Assembly: GCF_000376425.1 (NCBI RefSeq)
Contig: NZ_AQWL01000012.1
Span: forward strand, 25,548-89,547
Direction: 5' to 3'
Length of the DNA stretch: 64,000 nucleotides
From: Thiobacillus denitrificans DSM 12475
GTDB taxonomy: Bacteria > Pseudomonadota > Gammaproteobacteria > Burkholderiales > Thiobacillaceae
Shown: piece by piece, positions 8,367 through 17,087 of the stretch
Numbering within the stretch: position 1 is the stretch's first letter
Layout of the letters: every line of letters begins with the position of its first letter
The notes under the pieces: generated by a model
The model's database searches: none
Told to the model about the DNA's origin: nothing
The model's input: the letters and a program-made list of their open reading frames with translations, nothing else
Made by a program: the position numbers and the translations under genes

Positions 8367-9431
8367 ATGTCCCGTGATTTGCGCTGGGCGCAACATCTAG
8401 CCAAGCCCAACTTCCCCAAATACGTTTTACACGTAATGCGTATCGTCGCGTCGTCTTCCAAATTCGACGGGATTTCCAATCGATCCCGCGAAGTCCTGTA
8501 TTACCTATCTTCTTTGGTTGATACAAAAACTCGGGAAGCCATGATTTTTGCAACAAAAGAAACAATCGCGAGAAATACTGGATGTAGCGAACCCACCGTA
8601 TATCGTGCACTTCGTGAAATTGAAGAAAATGGATTGATTTTTCGTAACGCACAAAAATTCAACCCGGATAGCGGATTTTTCAGAATTGGAGAAATTCAAT
8701 TTACTGAAAAGTTTTACGAGATCGTCGGACATCCCGTGAAGCCCGACAGCATTCCACAGCATACCGGCGAAAGTCAGAAAACCGCGGCGGGCGGCGCCAG
8801 TGCTGCAGCCACGAAACCCACTCAGGGCGCGGCTTTGCAGGAATCACCGTCTATCAACATGATCGACAATACCCAGATAAAAAACCCTTACCAAAAACAA
8901 AAAATAAGCAACGCTAGCCCACTGGAAAAGCCAGGACAAAACCGGCTTCCAGAGTCCCTGCGATGGCTTGTCGACCAAGGATTGATGAACGATCGGCAGG
9001 TCATCAACGTGATGTGGAAGGCGAAGCAGGCCAAGCAACGGCTTCAGGACCTTCTGGACGTCAAGCGCCATGTCATCGAGTCAGGCCAGATCAGGAACCT
9101 GCCTGGCTATCTGTGGAAGCTGCTCGATTCAGGTGACGACTATGGCTATGTGGCGAGAAAGGCCAGGGAGGACGCAACCCATCAGCAGCAGGCTGCAAGC
9201 CTTGGCAACGAGCTGCAGGATCTGCTTAGCGGCATGACCGGGAAGGTGTTGCGGCTGGCCACCGGTGGGGTATTCAGGCGGGATGCGGCGCCGGATGGGT
9301 TCCTGGAGTTCTACGATGCCGAGGGCTGCCGGCGCGGGGTCTGCCCAACCAACCTTAGCTGGTTTGAGCAGATCAAGGCTCGTGGCTACGAACTGGTGGA
9401 TGAAGCGATCGCGTTTGGGGGTGCAGCGTGA
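8367..9431 (+). CDS. Winged-helix replication-initiator-like protein
   Basis: 354 residues from MSRDLRWAQHL. Residues about 35-100 look like a winged helix (ATKETIARNTGCSEPTVYRALREIEENGLIFRN) of the type in plasmid and phage replication proteins (RepO-like). A Ser/Ala/Gln-rich linker and a helical C-terminal region follow (LPESLRWLVDQGLMNDRQV onward). Its place directly after parABS suggests a replication or copy-control role, but no iterons flank it. The N-terminal third is AT-rich compared with its neighbours, a sign of separate ancestry. A transcription factor role is the alternative. Confidence 0.5.
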   Translation: MSRDLRWAQHLAKPNFPKYVLHVMRIVASSSKFDGISNRSREVLYYLSSLVDTKTREAMIFATKETIARNTGCSEPTVYRALREIEENGLIFRNAQKFNPDSGFFRIGEIQFTEKFYEIVGHPVKPDSIPQHTGESQKTAAGGASAAATKPTQGAALQESPSINMIDNTQIKNPYQKQKISNASPLEKPGQNRLPESLRWLVDQGLMNDRQVINVMWKAKQAKQRLQDLLDVKRHVIESGQIRNLPGYLWKLLDSGDDYGYVARKAREDATHQQQAASLGNELQDLLSGMTGKVLRLATGGVFRRDAAPDGFLEFYDAEGCRRGVCPTNLSWFEQIKARGYELVDEAIAFGGAA

Positions 9432-9434
9432 TTT

Positions 9435-9505
9435 TCCTCACTCACTCATCCGCGCAATTGCTCATCTCCTCAATTGCTCATTCCCTCAATTACTCAATCC
9501 GTCTT
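9435..9505. repeat. Cluster of CTCA/ACTCA boxes
   Basis: A phased series of short boxes (CTCACTCACTCAT, CAATTGCTCAT, CAATTGCTCAT, CAATTACTCAA) about 15-19 bp apart. They resemble the CAATTGAGTAA and TTACTCA boxes around the second par operon at 24967-25067. They could be an extra centromere-like cluster for the ribbon-helix-helix protein at 25738. Confidence 0.45.
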
Positions 9506-9688
9506 GCTTTCGGGCGGCGTGATGACACCGGTCTGATCGAGCTTGTCGAGACGTTTCTTGGCCGCAGCAAGCCCGCGGCGAGCAGGCAGGTTGGCGGCGC
9601 CGGCCGCGCGTTCCTCGTCCGAGACCTCCTCTTGGAGTGCCTTGATGACGTCAATCAGGACTTCTTTGGGTGGATTGGCCATGGTCAT
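9494..9688 (-). CDS. Small helical hypothetical protein, 64 aa
   Basis: Reads MTMANPPKEVLIDVIKALQEEVSDEE and then a basic, Ala-rich helix ending PPESKTD. The charge pattern is that of a small coiled or DNA-associated protein. Two adjacent ATG codons (9688 and 9682) are possible and neither has a clear ribosome site. It is the only leftward frame between two rightward genes, so it could be spurious. Confidence 0.4.
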   Translation of the reverse strand: MTMANPPKEVLIDVIKALQEEVSDEERAAGAANLPARRGLAAAKKRLDKLDQTGVITPPESKTD

Positions 9689-9832
9689 TGTTCGCGTTGC
9701 GCGGAGAAATTCTATCCGACCAGACCGGCCTCTGGTTTTGACGCTTCGGATCGGGGGGGGCAATTTTTTATGATGTTGTTGATTTCTATAGCGAGTTTCC
9801 CCGCGACAAAGCTGGCCGTATTGGGCTGTGTG

Positions 9833-9895
9833 CCTCAATTCTCCAGGCAACGTTGAAGCTCGGGGTGTTCTCGAGCATTTACTTAGGAGGTTGCT
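9833..9895 (+). promoter_or_regulatory. Repeated leader element, copy upstream of nrdJ
   Basis: CTCAATTCT, then GCAACGTTGAAG (9847 onward), hairpin GCTCG/CGAGC, and AGGAGG five bases before the ATG. The stem sequence differs fully from that of other copies while pairing is kept. No cobalamin riboswitch is visible. Confidence 0.55.
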
Positions 9896-12382
9896 ATGTT
9901 GATGAATGAGCTGTCAGTCTCAAACGAGCCCCAGGAAATCTCTAGCGAGGTTCTTCTGGAAAAATACTGCAAGGGTGGCGAAACCACGCATGAAGAAATT
10001 TTCATGCGTGTTGCTGAGGCCCTCGCAGCGGTGGAACCGAAGGATCAGGAACACTGGAAGAACGAGTTCTACCAAGCCATGATGGATGGTTTCGTGCCTG
10101 CTGGGCGCATTGCGTCCGCAGCTGGTACCGCCATCAAGGCAACCCTGATCAACTGCTTCGTGCAGCCGGTCGGGGATGCAGTATCCAAAATCGTGGATGG
10201 GAAACCATCGATCTACGAGGCGCTGGCCCAGGCAGCCGAGACCATGCGTCGCGGTGGCGGGGTTGGGTATGACTTCTCCTCGATCCGTCCCAACGGCGCA
10301 CAGGTGAAAGGCACCCATTCACGGGCATCCGGACCGTTGAGCTTCATGAAGGTCTTCGATGCAAGCTGTTCCACCGTGGAGTCAGCCGGTTCCCGCCGTG
10401 GCGCTCAGATGGGTGTCATGCGGTGCGATCACCCTGATATCGAGGCGTTTATCCACGCCAAAGACGAAGGGGACTTCCGTAACTTCAACCTGTCCATCGG
10501 TGTGACGGACCCCTTCATGGAGGCCGTGAAAACGGACTCCGAGTGGGAGCTGGTCCATGTCTCCGAGCCGGACCCGAAGGAATACCCGGATGCCTATCAG
10601 CGCGAAAGCGACGGCAAATGGGTCTACCGCAAAGTGCAGGCCAAGGATCTGTGGAACCTGGTCATGCTGTCCACCTATGACCACGCAGAGCCCGGCATCC
10701 TGTTCCTGGACCGGATCAACAAGGACAACAACCTCGACTACTGTGAGGTGATCGAGGCTAGCAATCCTTGTGCCGAGCAAATGCTGCCCCCGTACGGGTG
10801 CTGCTGTCTCGGTTCGACGAACCTGAGCAAGTTCGTTCGTCAGCCGTTCACGGAAAAAGCCACGTTTGACATGGCAACTTTCCGTAAAACAGTAGGAACC
10901 GGCATCAGGATGCTCGACAACGTTCTGGACGCCACTTACTGGCCGCTGGAAGCGCAGCAAAAAGAGGCCCATGCAAAACGACGCATCGGGCTTGGCTTCC
11001 TTGGTCTGGGTGACGCCTTGATCATGTTGGGTTTGAAGTACAACACGGACGAAGGTCGTGAGTTCGCCGAGCAAATTGCGATGAACATGCGCGACGCTGC
11101 GTATGACGCATCCATCGCTCTGGCGAAGGAAAAAGGTGCTTTCCCGCTGTTTGACGCGGAGAAGTATCTGGGCAGCGGCTTTGCTTCGCGTCTTCCCGAA
11201 GACATGAAGTTGGCTATCGCGGAGCACGGCATTCGCAACTCCCACCTGCTGTCGATCGCGCCCACCGGGACCATCTCCCTTGCGTTTGCCGACAATGCCA
11301 GCAATGGTATTGAGCCTGCGTTTTCCTGGACTTACATCCGGAAGAAGCGCATGGCCGACGGTAGCAAGAGGGAGTACGAGGTCGCTGACCATGCCTGGCG
11401 TTTGTACCGGAGCATGGGTGGTGACATGGAGAACCTGCCTGAGAGCTTTGTGACGGCGCTGGAGATGTCTGCCAGTGACCACATGAAGATGCTCAAGGTT
11501 GTCCAGCCGTACGTCGATTCGGCAATTTCGAAAACGGTGAACATCCCGGCGGACTACCCTTACGAGGACTTCAAGGACCTCTACCTTGAGGCCTGGGAAG
11601 CAAATCTGAAGGGGTTGGCGACCTACCGTCCGAACGCGGTCCTTGGTGCTGTTCTGTCCACCACGCCGAGCACGCCGGAAGCGCCCAAGCCTGAGGCAAT
11701 GATGGAAGACAATCCGCTGCGCAAGCAGTTCGAGAGTCGTCCGCTTGGCGATCTGGAGTCATTGACCCGCAAGGTCGAGTACGCGACCCAGGAAGGCAAG
11801 AAAACGGCTTATGTCGCGATCTCCTTCACGAGCGTAAAAGGTGTTGTGAACGGCGAGGAAGTGGAAATCGAGCGCCCGTTCGAGTTCTTCCTTCCGGCTG
11901 GCCAGAATACTGCGGACCATCAGTGGGCCATGGCCTCGATGCGGCTGCTGTCGATGGCTGCGCGGACCGGTGCACCAATCGCCAAAGCGCTGCACGACAT
12001 GCGCAAGGTGGTTTGGACGTCCGGCCCCGTGCGGTGCGGTCATCTGGTCAAGGACGATGGTACGCGAGTGCCGATGTTCCACGACTCGGAAACCGCAGCT
12101 ATCGGCTACAGCCTGCAGCAGATGCTGATAAAGCGTGGCTTCCTGGATGCGGATGGCAATCAGGTTCCTGTCCATGCCTTGGCTGCGCGTTTCACGGGTC
12201 GCGATGCGATGGAGGGCGGTTTGTCGATCCAGGAGGACACTGCTGGCGGGGCGGATTATTCGTCGTCGCTAAGCTACCAGCCGACTGGTGCGAAATGCCC
12301 CGAATGCGGTGCGTTCGCGTTGCGTAAGGTGGATGGCTGCAAGCGCTGTGATGCGTGTGGCGCTGAAATGGGCTGCGGTTGA
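9896..12382 (+). CDS. nrdJ: Adenosylcobalamin-dependent (class II) ribonucleotide reductase
   Basis: 828 residues. Reduces ribonucleotides to deoxyribonucleotides using a B12-derived radical, so it works with or without oxygen. Seen: NCFVQP (Cys87, one of the redox pair), RRGGGVGYDFS, GSRRGAQMGVM, and the catalytic NPCAEQ loop at 290-295 with the thiyl Cys292 and Glu294. CCCLGSTNL follows, and SIAPTGTISL near 460. The C-terminus ends in a zinc-ribbon tail (CPECGAF, then CKRCDACG) typical of long NrdJ forms. Start ATG 9896 follows AGGAGG at 9885-9890. It has its own leader and terminator, so it is a single-gene unit. Confidence 0.95.
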   Translation: MLMNELSVSNEPQEISSEVLLEKYCKGGETTHEEIFMRVAEALAAVEPKDQEHWKNEFYQAMMDGFVPAGRIASAAGTAIKATLINCFVQPVGDAVSKIVDGKPSIYEALAQAAETMRRGGGVGYDFSSIRPNGAQVKGTHSRASGPLSFMKVFDASCSTVESAGSRRGAQMGVMRCDHPDIEAFIHAKDEGDFRNFNLSIGVTDPFMEAVKTDSEWELVHVSEPDPKEYPDAYQRESDGKWVYRKVQAKDLWNLVMLSTYDHAEPGILFLDRINKDNNLDYCEVIEASNPCAEQMLPPYGCCCLGSTNLSKFVRQPFTEKATFDMATFRKTVGTGIRMLDNVLDATYWPLEAQQKEAHAKRRIGLGFLGLGDALIMLGLKYNTDEGREFAEQIAMNMRDAAYDASIALAKEKGAFPLFDAEKYLGSGFASRLPEDMKLAIAEHGIRNSHLLSIAPTGTISLAFADNASNGIEPAFSWTYIRKKRMADGSKREYEVADHAWRLYRSMGGDMENLPESFVTALEMSASDHMKMLKVVQPYVDSAISKTVNIPADYPYEDFKDLYLEAWEANLKGLATYRPNAVLGAVLSTTPSTPEAPKPEAMMEDNPLRKQFESRPLGDLESLTRKVEYATQEGKKTAYVAISFTSVKGVVNGEEVEIERPFEFFLPAGQNTADHQWAMASMRLLSMAARTGAPIAKALHDMRKVVWTSGPVRCGHLVKDDGTRVPMFHDSETAAIGYSLQQMLIKRGFLDADGNQVPVHALAARFTGRDAMEGGLSIQEDTAGGADYSSSLSYQPTGAKCPECGAFALRKVDGCKRCDACGAEMGCG

Positions 12383-12411
12383 GCCCAAGATGAGTGAGCG
12401 ACAATGTCTCC

Positions 12412-12442
12412 AAGACAAGCAACATCGTCCGGATGTTGTCTG
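12412..12442. repeat. Hairpin after nrdJ
   Basis: An inverted repeat pairs CAACATC with GGATGTTG and extends outward through GACAA/TTGTC. It precedes the real terminator by 30 bp. Function unknown; possibly mRNA 3'-end protection. Confidence 0.35.
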
Positions 12443-12471
12443 CTTATTCACGTCCAATGGCTGATGCCACA

Positions 12472-12507
12472 AACCTCCATGCGCCCTGTGCCGTGGAGGT
12501 TTTTTTT
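12472..12507 (+). terminator. nrdJ terminator with CCUGU loop
   Basis: Stem AACCTCCA/TGGAGGTT, inner TGCGC/GCCG, loop CCTGT, then eight T. Member of the CNUGU-loop set. Confidence 0.88.
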
Positions 12508-12528
12508 GCTCTGGGAGTGCGATAGATC

Positions 12529-13854
12529 ATGAGACTGGTAAAGAAAAACCGCATCGGGCAGGCCTATGAGGCCGCCGGCAACGCTCTTTCTGCCGAGGAC
12601 GCTGAAACCATCAAGCGCTACTGGAAGGGTGACCGCTCGATCGCAGGCGATGTGAGCTACATTCTGCATAAAGTCCATGCGGCCGACCTCTGGATCGCGT
12701 GCGACTGCCGTGACGACGACACCCCCATCCTGTTTCCCCGGCAGGACGCCAACGGGCGCTATGTGCCGGTCAGGAACCCGGAGCGCGCCGCACACCACGA
12801 AGATTGCGTCTTCCATTGGGAAGAAGGTTCCCTTGGCCAGCACGGAACACATTTGGCAAAACCCCACGAGTGGCCCGACCTGATCCTGTTTCGGCCTGGC
12901 AGGGAGCATTCATCCGGGACGCGGGGTTCCCGTATATCCGATGTGGAACGAGTCAAACCCGTCGACCGGCTGCAGCAGATCTTCCAGAAGCTGATGGAGG
13001 AGGCACATCTGAACCGCATGACAGCCAAATATTTCGGACTTAAAGAGCAGCTTGAGGCGATGCGCTTGGTGGCCAGGGGCAAACCCATTGGCCTCAAGGA
13101 CTTTACGCTCGACCAGGTGCTTTGGACGCATCCCGACTGGGTCACGAAAGATTGGGCCGCGCGCGCGCTGCACAAGCTACGGGAGGGTGGATGGCCGCTT
13201 AACCTACCCCTTCAAGGATACGTGATCACACTCGCCGAAAACATCGTTGACCGGGCCATTTATCTTGAGGGCGGAACCGTCCTGCATATTGAGGGGAAAA
13301 TGAGCCGGATACGCCTGCCGGATGGGGCGCCAGTCGGTGGCCCGCACGTGGTCATCATCGGAGTCAAGATGGACGACAAGGACGAAAAGCTTCAGCTGGT
13401 ACGCGCTTTCGCCCAGCCCATCCTCGAAGCCCACAACATCTTCCCCGTCGCCACGGCGCAGCAGCGCCAAACTGCCCATGCACTGCGCTGGGTGCTCAAG
13501 AAGGTGGCCGAATCGAACCAGGACCTGGAACGCGTTGAAGTCGAGAAACCGCTGTATCCGATCGAGTTCGAGGAAGAGGAGGAGGAACCTGTTTTGCCGG
13601 ATTTCATCGTGCGGTCCTATGAACACTCCATGGTGGTCGCCGAGATGAGCGGCGTCCAGAACGAAGCACGCAGCGCGCAGGTGGAAAGGATGGCCAAGAT
13701 CGGCCCAGTATTCGAAGAGTTCCGTGCATCCCTTACGAAGCGCGAGGCAGACAGCCGGATCGCCAAAAAGGTCATGGGCTGGCTCAAGGCGAGCGGCGCT
13801 TTTGAAAGGGCGGAGGGGGTGGTGCCGACGAGCGCAGGTTCGGTGGCCACCTGA
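12529..13854 (+). CDS. Conserved-plasmid-type protein of unknown function, 441 aa
   Basis: I do not recognise the family with confidence. Residues about 55-95 hold ACDCRDDDTPILFPR and later HHEDCVFH, a C-x-C plus His/Cys cluster that could bind zinc. The central part is mixed alpha/beta; a Glu run (FEEEEEEP) lies near 345 and a charged helical tail follows. The general look recalls DUF1173-like proteins of integrative elements, a weak resemblance. It begins 20 bp after the nrdJ terminator without a strong ribosome site. Confidence 0.6.
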   Translation: MRLVKKNRIGQAYEAAGNALSAEDAETIKRYWKGDRSIAGDVSYILHKVHAADLWIACDCRDDDTPILFPRQDANGRYVPVRNPERAAHHEDCVFHWEEGSLGQHGTHLAKPHEWPDLILFRPGREHSSGTRGSRISDVERVKPVDRLQQIFQKLMEEAHLNRMTAKYFGLKEQLEAMRLVARGKPIGLKDFTLDQVLWTHPDWVTKDWAARALHKLREGGWPLNLPLQGYVITLAENIVDRAIYLEGGTVLHIEGKMSRIRLPDGAPVGGPHVVIIGVKMDDKDEKLQLVRAFAQPILEAHNIFPVATAQQRQTAHALRWVLKKVAESNQDLERVEVEKPLYPIEFEEEEEEPVLPDFIVRSYEHSMVVAEMSGVQNEARSAQVERMAKIGPVFEEFRASLTKREADSRIAKKVMGWLKASGAFERAEGVVPTSAGSVAT

Positions 13855-13867
13855 GAAAAGCATCCAA

Positions 13868-14179
13868 ATGAGCCAACATTTTTATTCCACCCAGGACGCC
13901 GGCGGCACGGGCATCACGATCATGATGGGCTACGACCGGCCGCTCGGGCACTATTTCCTCGTTGTAGAGAGGGATGGCACCGAAGACCCCATCTACACAA
14001 ATCTTCGCGATGATGGCCCGTTCCACAAGTCCTTGTGGTATTACCGCGCCAAGCTCGACGAGCTCGGGCTGGCCGTCCCGAGTGCGATGTACCGGGAGAT
14101 CGAGCGTGACCAAAAAAACAACATCGGAAATCGCCGTGTGCTTTGGGACAAGAACGGCATCGTCAATGTCAGTCCTTGA
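13868..14179 (+). CDS. Small hypothetical protein, 103 aa
   Basis: Begins MSQHFYSTQDAGGTGITIMMGYDRPLGHYF, 13 bp after the preceding gene, probably in the same transcript. Soluble, with beta-strand-like spacing; DDGPFHKSLWYYRAKL would form a helix. No catalytic motif is seen. The ribosome site is weak (GAGAAAAG). Confidence 0.55.
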   Translation: MSQHFYSTQDAGGTGITIMMGYDRPLGHYFLVVERDGTEDPIYTNLRDDGPFHKSLWYYRAKLDELGLAVPSAMYREIERDQKNNIGNRRVLWDKNGIVNVSP

Positions 14180-14649
14180 CGACGAATCTTTCGGTTTTTA
14201 GCGTTCCGTTTGAACCATCCAGTTGGTAATATCCTTTCATCCGCGGGCAACTGCCATCTCCCTTGTGGCAATCTCAACGGTTCCTCCCACCGGCCCGCGG
14301 ACCCCACCCTACCACGCAGCACACTCCACCCCTCAGAACATCAAAAGCCTGGACGTTGTACGCCGTCATCTGTGGACGCCAGAAGCTTAACGCTAGCTAC
14401 AATTTCGCATGCCATCCCAAAATATCACCGCCCCTGGCACACCCCTTCAACATCCATTGTCAACCCGCAATATCTACTCGTCACGAAAGGACAAGAAACT
14501 GCGTGGAAGCCAATAACGGCGAGGGTTTATGGCAGGCGATAATTTTGCCATTTCATGGTTTTATCATTGTGTGCGCATGTATGATTTTGTATCATATCCA
14601 TGTGAGCAAAACCCAACATTTTGGTCACAGCAGTCTCCTCTGTACATTT
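14180..14649 (+). other. Gene-free stretch ahead of two small membrane genes
   Basis: Open frames here have unlikely composition and no ribosome sites. Between 14570 and 14600 is a short palindrome (ATGATTTTGTATCAT), and the stretch runs into the terminator at 14650. It could hold a promoter and a regulatory leader for the next genes; nothing more specific is visible. Confidence 0.35.
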
Positions 14650-14682
14650 GGGCCGTCGCTACTGACGGCCCCCCTTTTTTTT
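14650..14682 (+). terminator. Terminator or attenuator directly before a start codon
   Basis: Stem GGGCCGTC/GACGGCCC, loop GCTACT, then CCC and eight T. It ends only 4 bp before the GGAG ribosome site of the gene at 14698, so it is placed like a transcription attenuator. Confidence 0.7.
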
Positions 14683-14697
14683 AGCGGAGTTAGCCAG

Positions 14698-14913
14698 GTG
14701 CGGATAGTCGAGTGGTTTGGCTCTTTGACTGGCCTACTCGGAGCGGGATTGCTGGCGCTTAATGCTGACTTCTCTGGATGGGGTTTTGCTGCTTTTCTGG
14801 TGTCGAATTTCGCTTGGATCGCCTTTGGAGTTATGTCCAAGTCATGGGGATTGGTGACAATGCAAGTTGGCTTCACCGCGACAAGCATTCTGGGGATGTA
14901 CCGGTGGCTTTAA
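14698..14913 (+). CDS. Small membrane protein, PnuC/SWEET-like fold, 71 aa
   Basis: GTG start with GGAG at 14686-14689. Reads VRIVEWFGSLTGLLGAGLL, then SGWGFAAFLVSNFAWIAFG and GLVTMQVGFTATSILGMYRW: three membrane helices. Short three-helix proteins with this WFG-TGLLGA, SNxAWIAFG, MQxGFTxTSxxGxYRW pattern are usually annotated as nicotinamide mononucleotide or amino-acid transporter-like. A PnuC-like uptake role is possible only as an oligomer. The stop overlaps the next start by one base. Confidence 0.65.
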   Translation: MRIVEWFGSLTGLLGAGLLALNADFSGWGFAAFLVSNFAWIAFGVMSKSWGLVTMQVGFTATSILGMYRWL

Positions 14914-15224
14914 TGACCGTCCTTAAGCGTTGGTTGCGCGTCCGGCGCAGTTTCATTGTCCAACTGATTGCCCTTGGCACGTTCGCCGTTGCCTTGCTGG
15001 TTCTCACCACGGGTTTTGCGCCAGGCCGCTTCTGCCAGTCGTGCAGTGCTGAAGAAACCGTGATTTTTAGCGGACTGTCCGTGATTGTTGCCCTGGTATT
15101 TGCGTTTTTTGGGTACTGGCTGATAGTGATTGAGCACTATCACTCTTTACATGGTCGTACCCCCCTCGCTCAAGCAGGGGTCCAGCATGTGGGATTTAGG
15201 AGTCTTCTAATTCCGCGTCGCTAA
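14913..15224 (+). CDS. Small membrane protein, 103 aa
   Basis: ATG overlaps the stop of the previous gene (TAATG), so translation is coupled. A basic N-terminus (MTVLKRWLRVRRSF) leads into one membrane helix. A short loop with CQSCSAEE follows, then a second helix (IFSGLSVIVALVFAFFGYWLIV). The CxxC in the loop could be redox-active or bind metal. Family unknown. Confidence 0.5.
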   Translation: MTVLKRWLRVRRSFIVQLIALGTFAVALLVLTTGFAPGRFCQSCSAEETVIFSGLSVIVALVFAFFGYWLIVIEHYHSLHGRTPLAQAGVQHVGFRSLLIPRR

Positions 15225-15282
15225 ACGTTATTCGCAACGCTGAAGGCCCAAATGTCTTGGGTCACTGTAAAAGGAGAGTGCG
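15218..15282 (+). promoter_or_regulatory. Repeated leader element, copy upstream of the zinc-binding core protein
   Basis: GCTAAACGTTATTC, then GCAACGCTGAAG (15234 onward), a six-pair hairpin GCCCAA/TTGGGT with loop ATGTC, and AAAAGGAG ten bases before the ATG. The GCTGAAGG segment is shared with the copy at 3011-3070. Confidence 0.6.
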
Positions 15283-16536
15283 ATGCTTAAAGGTTTTGCA
15301 ATTACCCCCGTAGTTCTTGGCCGTATTTCCATCGGCACCATCGTCGAAAACAAGGGCAAGAAATTGCCCATGAAACTCGACTACATTCAGATCACCAGCA
15401 ACATCCAGAAGGACGGAGCCTGGATGATGCATCCGGTGGCAGAAAAGCTGGCAAAAGAGCAAAAGGACAAGATCCGTTCGATCCCGGTCCGCATCATGTT
15501 TGACCGGCCTGATCTGAACTTTCGGGCTGAATACTCGGCGTTCAACGAAAAAGGGCGGCTGCTTTGTTCTGGCAACGGTGAAAAGGCACGTCGCCGTGAT
15601 CCGCAGTCCGAAACTGGCATCACCGAGTGCGCGTGCCCTGGTTCCGACCTGTGCGAGTTCGGTGCTCAAAACCGCTGTAAGCCATTCGGGCGCCTGCTCG
15701 TTTGTCTGGAAGACAGTTGGGATAATGATCCGCTGTCCGGGTTCATGTTTCGCACCACGTCTTTCAATTCCATCCGCGCCCTGACTGCACGTCTGGAGTA
15801 TCTGGCGGCCGCTTCTGGCAAGCAAATGGCCGGGATGCCCTGCAACCTGGTCATGCGCGCGAAATCCACGTCGGCATCCATGCGTCGTCCGATCTATTAT
15901 CTTGACCTCGAGCCAAGGGGTGGATTGCTCAAAGCCATGGCCGATGCCAAGGCAAAGCGCACGGAGATGCAAGAAGGCGGTTTCCAACGTGAGGCACTTG
16001 AGGAAGCGGTACGGCTTGGCTACGAGCAGTCAGCTTTCGTTGACGTTGACACTGACGATGATGGGCAGGACGTCGTAGCAGAGTTCTTCAACCAGGAGTT
16101 CATCGATCCGGAAACCGGCGAAGTTATCCGTTCCGGCGAGGCAGGCTCCTCGGGTGCATTTGCTGGCGACCAGCCCCGTGCAGGTGCGCAGGCTTCGAGC
16201 GGACAGGCAGCCAATGCCCGGACGACCGAAAATCAGACGCACGACGCATCTGGCAGACCTTTCGAGGAAATGACGGATGATGAACTGATCGGGCAAGTCG
16301 ACGAGAAACTGGTCGAATCCCTGAAAAAGTCCATCGCGCGCATCCCGAACCTGCAAGATGAGAGTTCCATTTCGGGAGCGCGGATCTGGAATACCACCCG
16401 TTTCGCTCCAAGCGCGGCAGCCATGTACCTGATCGAAAGACACCTGAACAAACAGTTGTCCCAGATCAAAGGGCTGCCCTTGGAAGGATCTTCTGCGGAA
16501 GAAGCTCAACAGGCACAAACTCGAAAGAGCGCCTGA
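15283..16536 (+). CDS. ICE/plasmid core protein ('hydrolase or metal-binding', RDF-like)
   Basis: 417 residues. The N-terminal half matches a family common in integrative elements and large plasmids: MLKGFAITPVVLGRISIG, then SIPVRIMFDRPDLNFRAEY, FRTTSFNSIRAL and RRPIYYLDL. Four cysteines in ECACPGSDLCEFGAQNRCKPFG (about 112-133) probably bind zinc. The C-terminal 170 residues are acidic, Gln/Ala-rich and variable. Relatives sit near ssb and recombination genes and are sometimes called recombination directionality factors; the biochemical role is unproven. It has its own leader and CNUGU terminator. Confidence 0.8.
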   Translation: MLKGFAITPVVLGRISIGTIVENKGKKLPMKLDYIQITSNIQKDGAWMMHPVAEKLAKEQKDKIRSIPVRIMFDRPDLNFRAEYSAFNEKGRLLCSGNGEKARRRDPQSETGITECACPGSDLCEFGAQNRCKPFGRLLVCLEDSWDNDPLSGFMFRTTSFNSIRALTARLEYLAAASGKQMAGMPCNLVMRAKSTSASMRRPIYYLDLEPRGGLLKAMADAKAKRTEMQEGGFQREALEEAVRLGYEQSAFVDVDTDDDGQDVVAEFFNQEFIDPETGEVIRSGEAGSSGAFAGDQPRAGAQASSGQAANARTTENQTHDASGRPFEEMTDDELIGQVDEKLVESLKKSIARIPNLQDESSISGARIWNTTRFAPSAAAMYLIERHLNKQLSQIKGLPLEGSSAEEAQQAQTRKSA

Positions 16537-16546
16537 AGTAAGACCG

Positions 16547-16581
16547 AGACCCGACATCCCTGTGATGCGGGTCTTTTTTTT
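16547..16581 (+). terminator. Terminator with CCUGU loop
   Basis: AGACCCG/CGGGTCT plus inner CATC/GATG and loop CCTGT, then eight T. Same loop type as after nrdJ. Confidence 0.9.
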
Positions 16582-16637
16582 GCATAAATAATTTCTTCTG
16601 GCTGTCGGACAGGTGCAGCGTCCTACAGGCCTGTGTG

Positions 16638-16700
16638 CATCAACCCTTATGGCAACGTCGGAGTCATCCTTCGGATGGCGCGTATGCAAAGGAGTTTTTT
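16638..16700 (+). promoter_or_regulatory. Repeated leader element, canonical copy
   Basis: CATCAACCCTTA, GCAACG (16652-16657), hairpin CATCC/GGATG with loop TTC, then CGTATGC (16681-16687), which pairs with GCAACG leaving one bulged A. AAGGAG follows. Nearly identical to the copies at 26043 and 62585. Confidence 0.8.
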
Positions 16701-16964
16701 ATGAACACCATGACCAAAAGCCTGGTAGACGAAGGCCTTGTGCTGAAATGCCCTGGCTGCGGAGAGTGCTCAAGCGTATCCCGAGAGTACATTGACGCGA
16801 AAGATAGTCCTATGTCCTCGCAATACGAGAAGGGGGAGATTGCACCGATCCGTCACGCCAGCGAAGAAGGCTGGGAGTGCGGCCATTGCCACGCCCTCAA
16901 CTTGCAGGATCTCTGGTACGAACCGGTGATCGCGAAGGGACACATGCTTACCTTGCGCCACTAA
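16701..16964 (+). CDS. Zinc-ribbon-like small protein, 87 aa
   Basis: Start ATG follows AAAGGAG. CPGCGEC at about 18-24 and CGHC at about 61-64 make a plausible CxxC...CxxC zinc ribbon, with an acidic spacer between. The tail (LNLQDLWYEPVIAKGH) is short. It may bind nucleic acid or act as a redox adaptor; neither is shown. It is followed by 123 bp with no gene, where GGGGCG and CGCCTCC could form a weak hairpin. Confidence 0.65.
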   Translation: MNTMTKSLVDEGLVLKCPGCGECSSVSREYIDAKDSPMSSQYEKGEIAPIRHASEEGWECGHCHALNLQDLWYEPVIAKGHMLTLRH

Positions 16965-17035
16965 CGCTAAGAAAAGGGGCGTGGCTTTCGCGCCTCCCTC
17001 TTGTACTAGCAGCTCTTACGTTGCCTTTGGCACGT

Positions 17036-17087
17036 AGGGGCTTTCACATGAAGCCCGGGATGTACCCAGGCAGATAGGAGATGAAAA
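17036..17087 (+). promoter_or_regulatory. Possible divergent copy of the repeated leader
   Basis: CACGTAG precedes a hairpin GGGCTT/AAGCCC (17038-17056), then about 20 bases and TAGGAG. It lacks a clear GCAASG element, so it is the weakest member. Confidence 0.3.

Noticed and set aside
9690-9895. Cobalamin riboswitch before nrdJ
   Set aside because: No B12-box-like sequence and too little room for the fold; the conserved leader accounts for the 62 bp before the gene.
14210-14542. 110-codon frame upstream of the small membrane genes
   Set aside because: Pro/His/Ser/Arg-rich composition without a ribosome site; looks non-coding.
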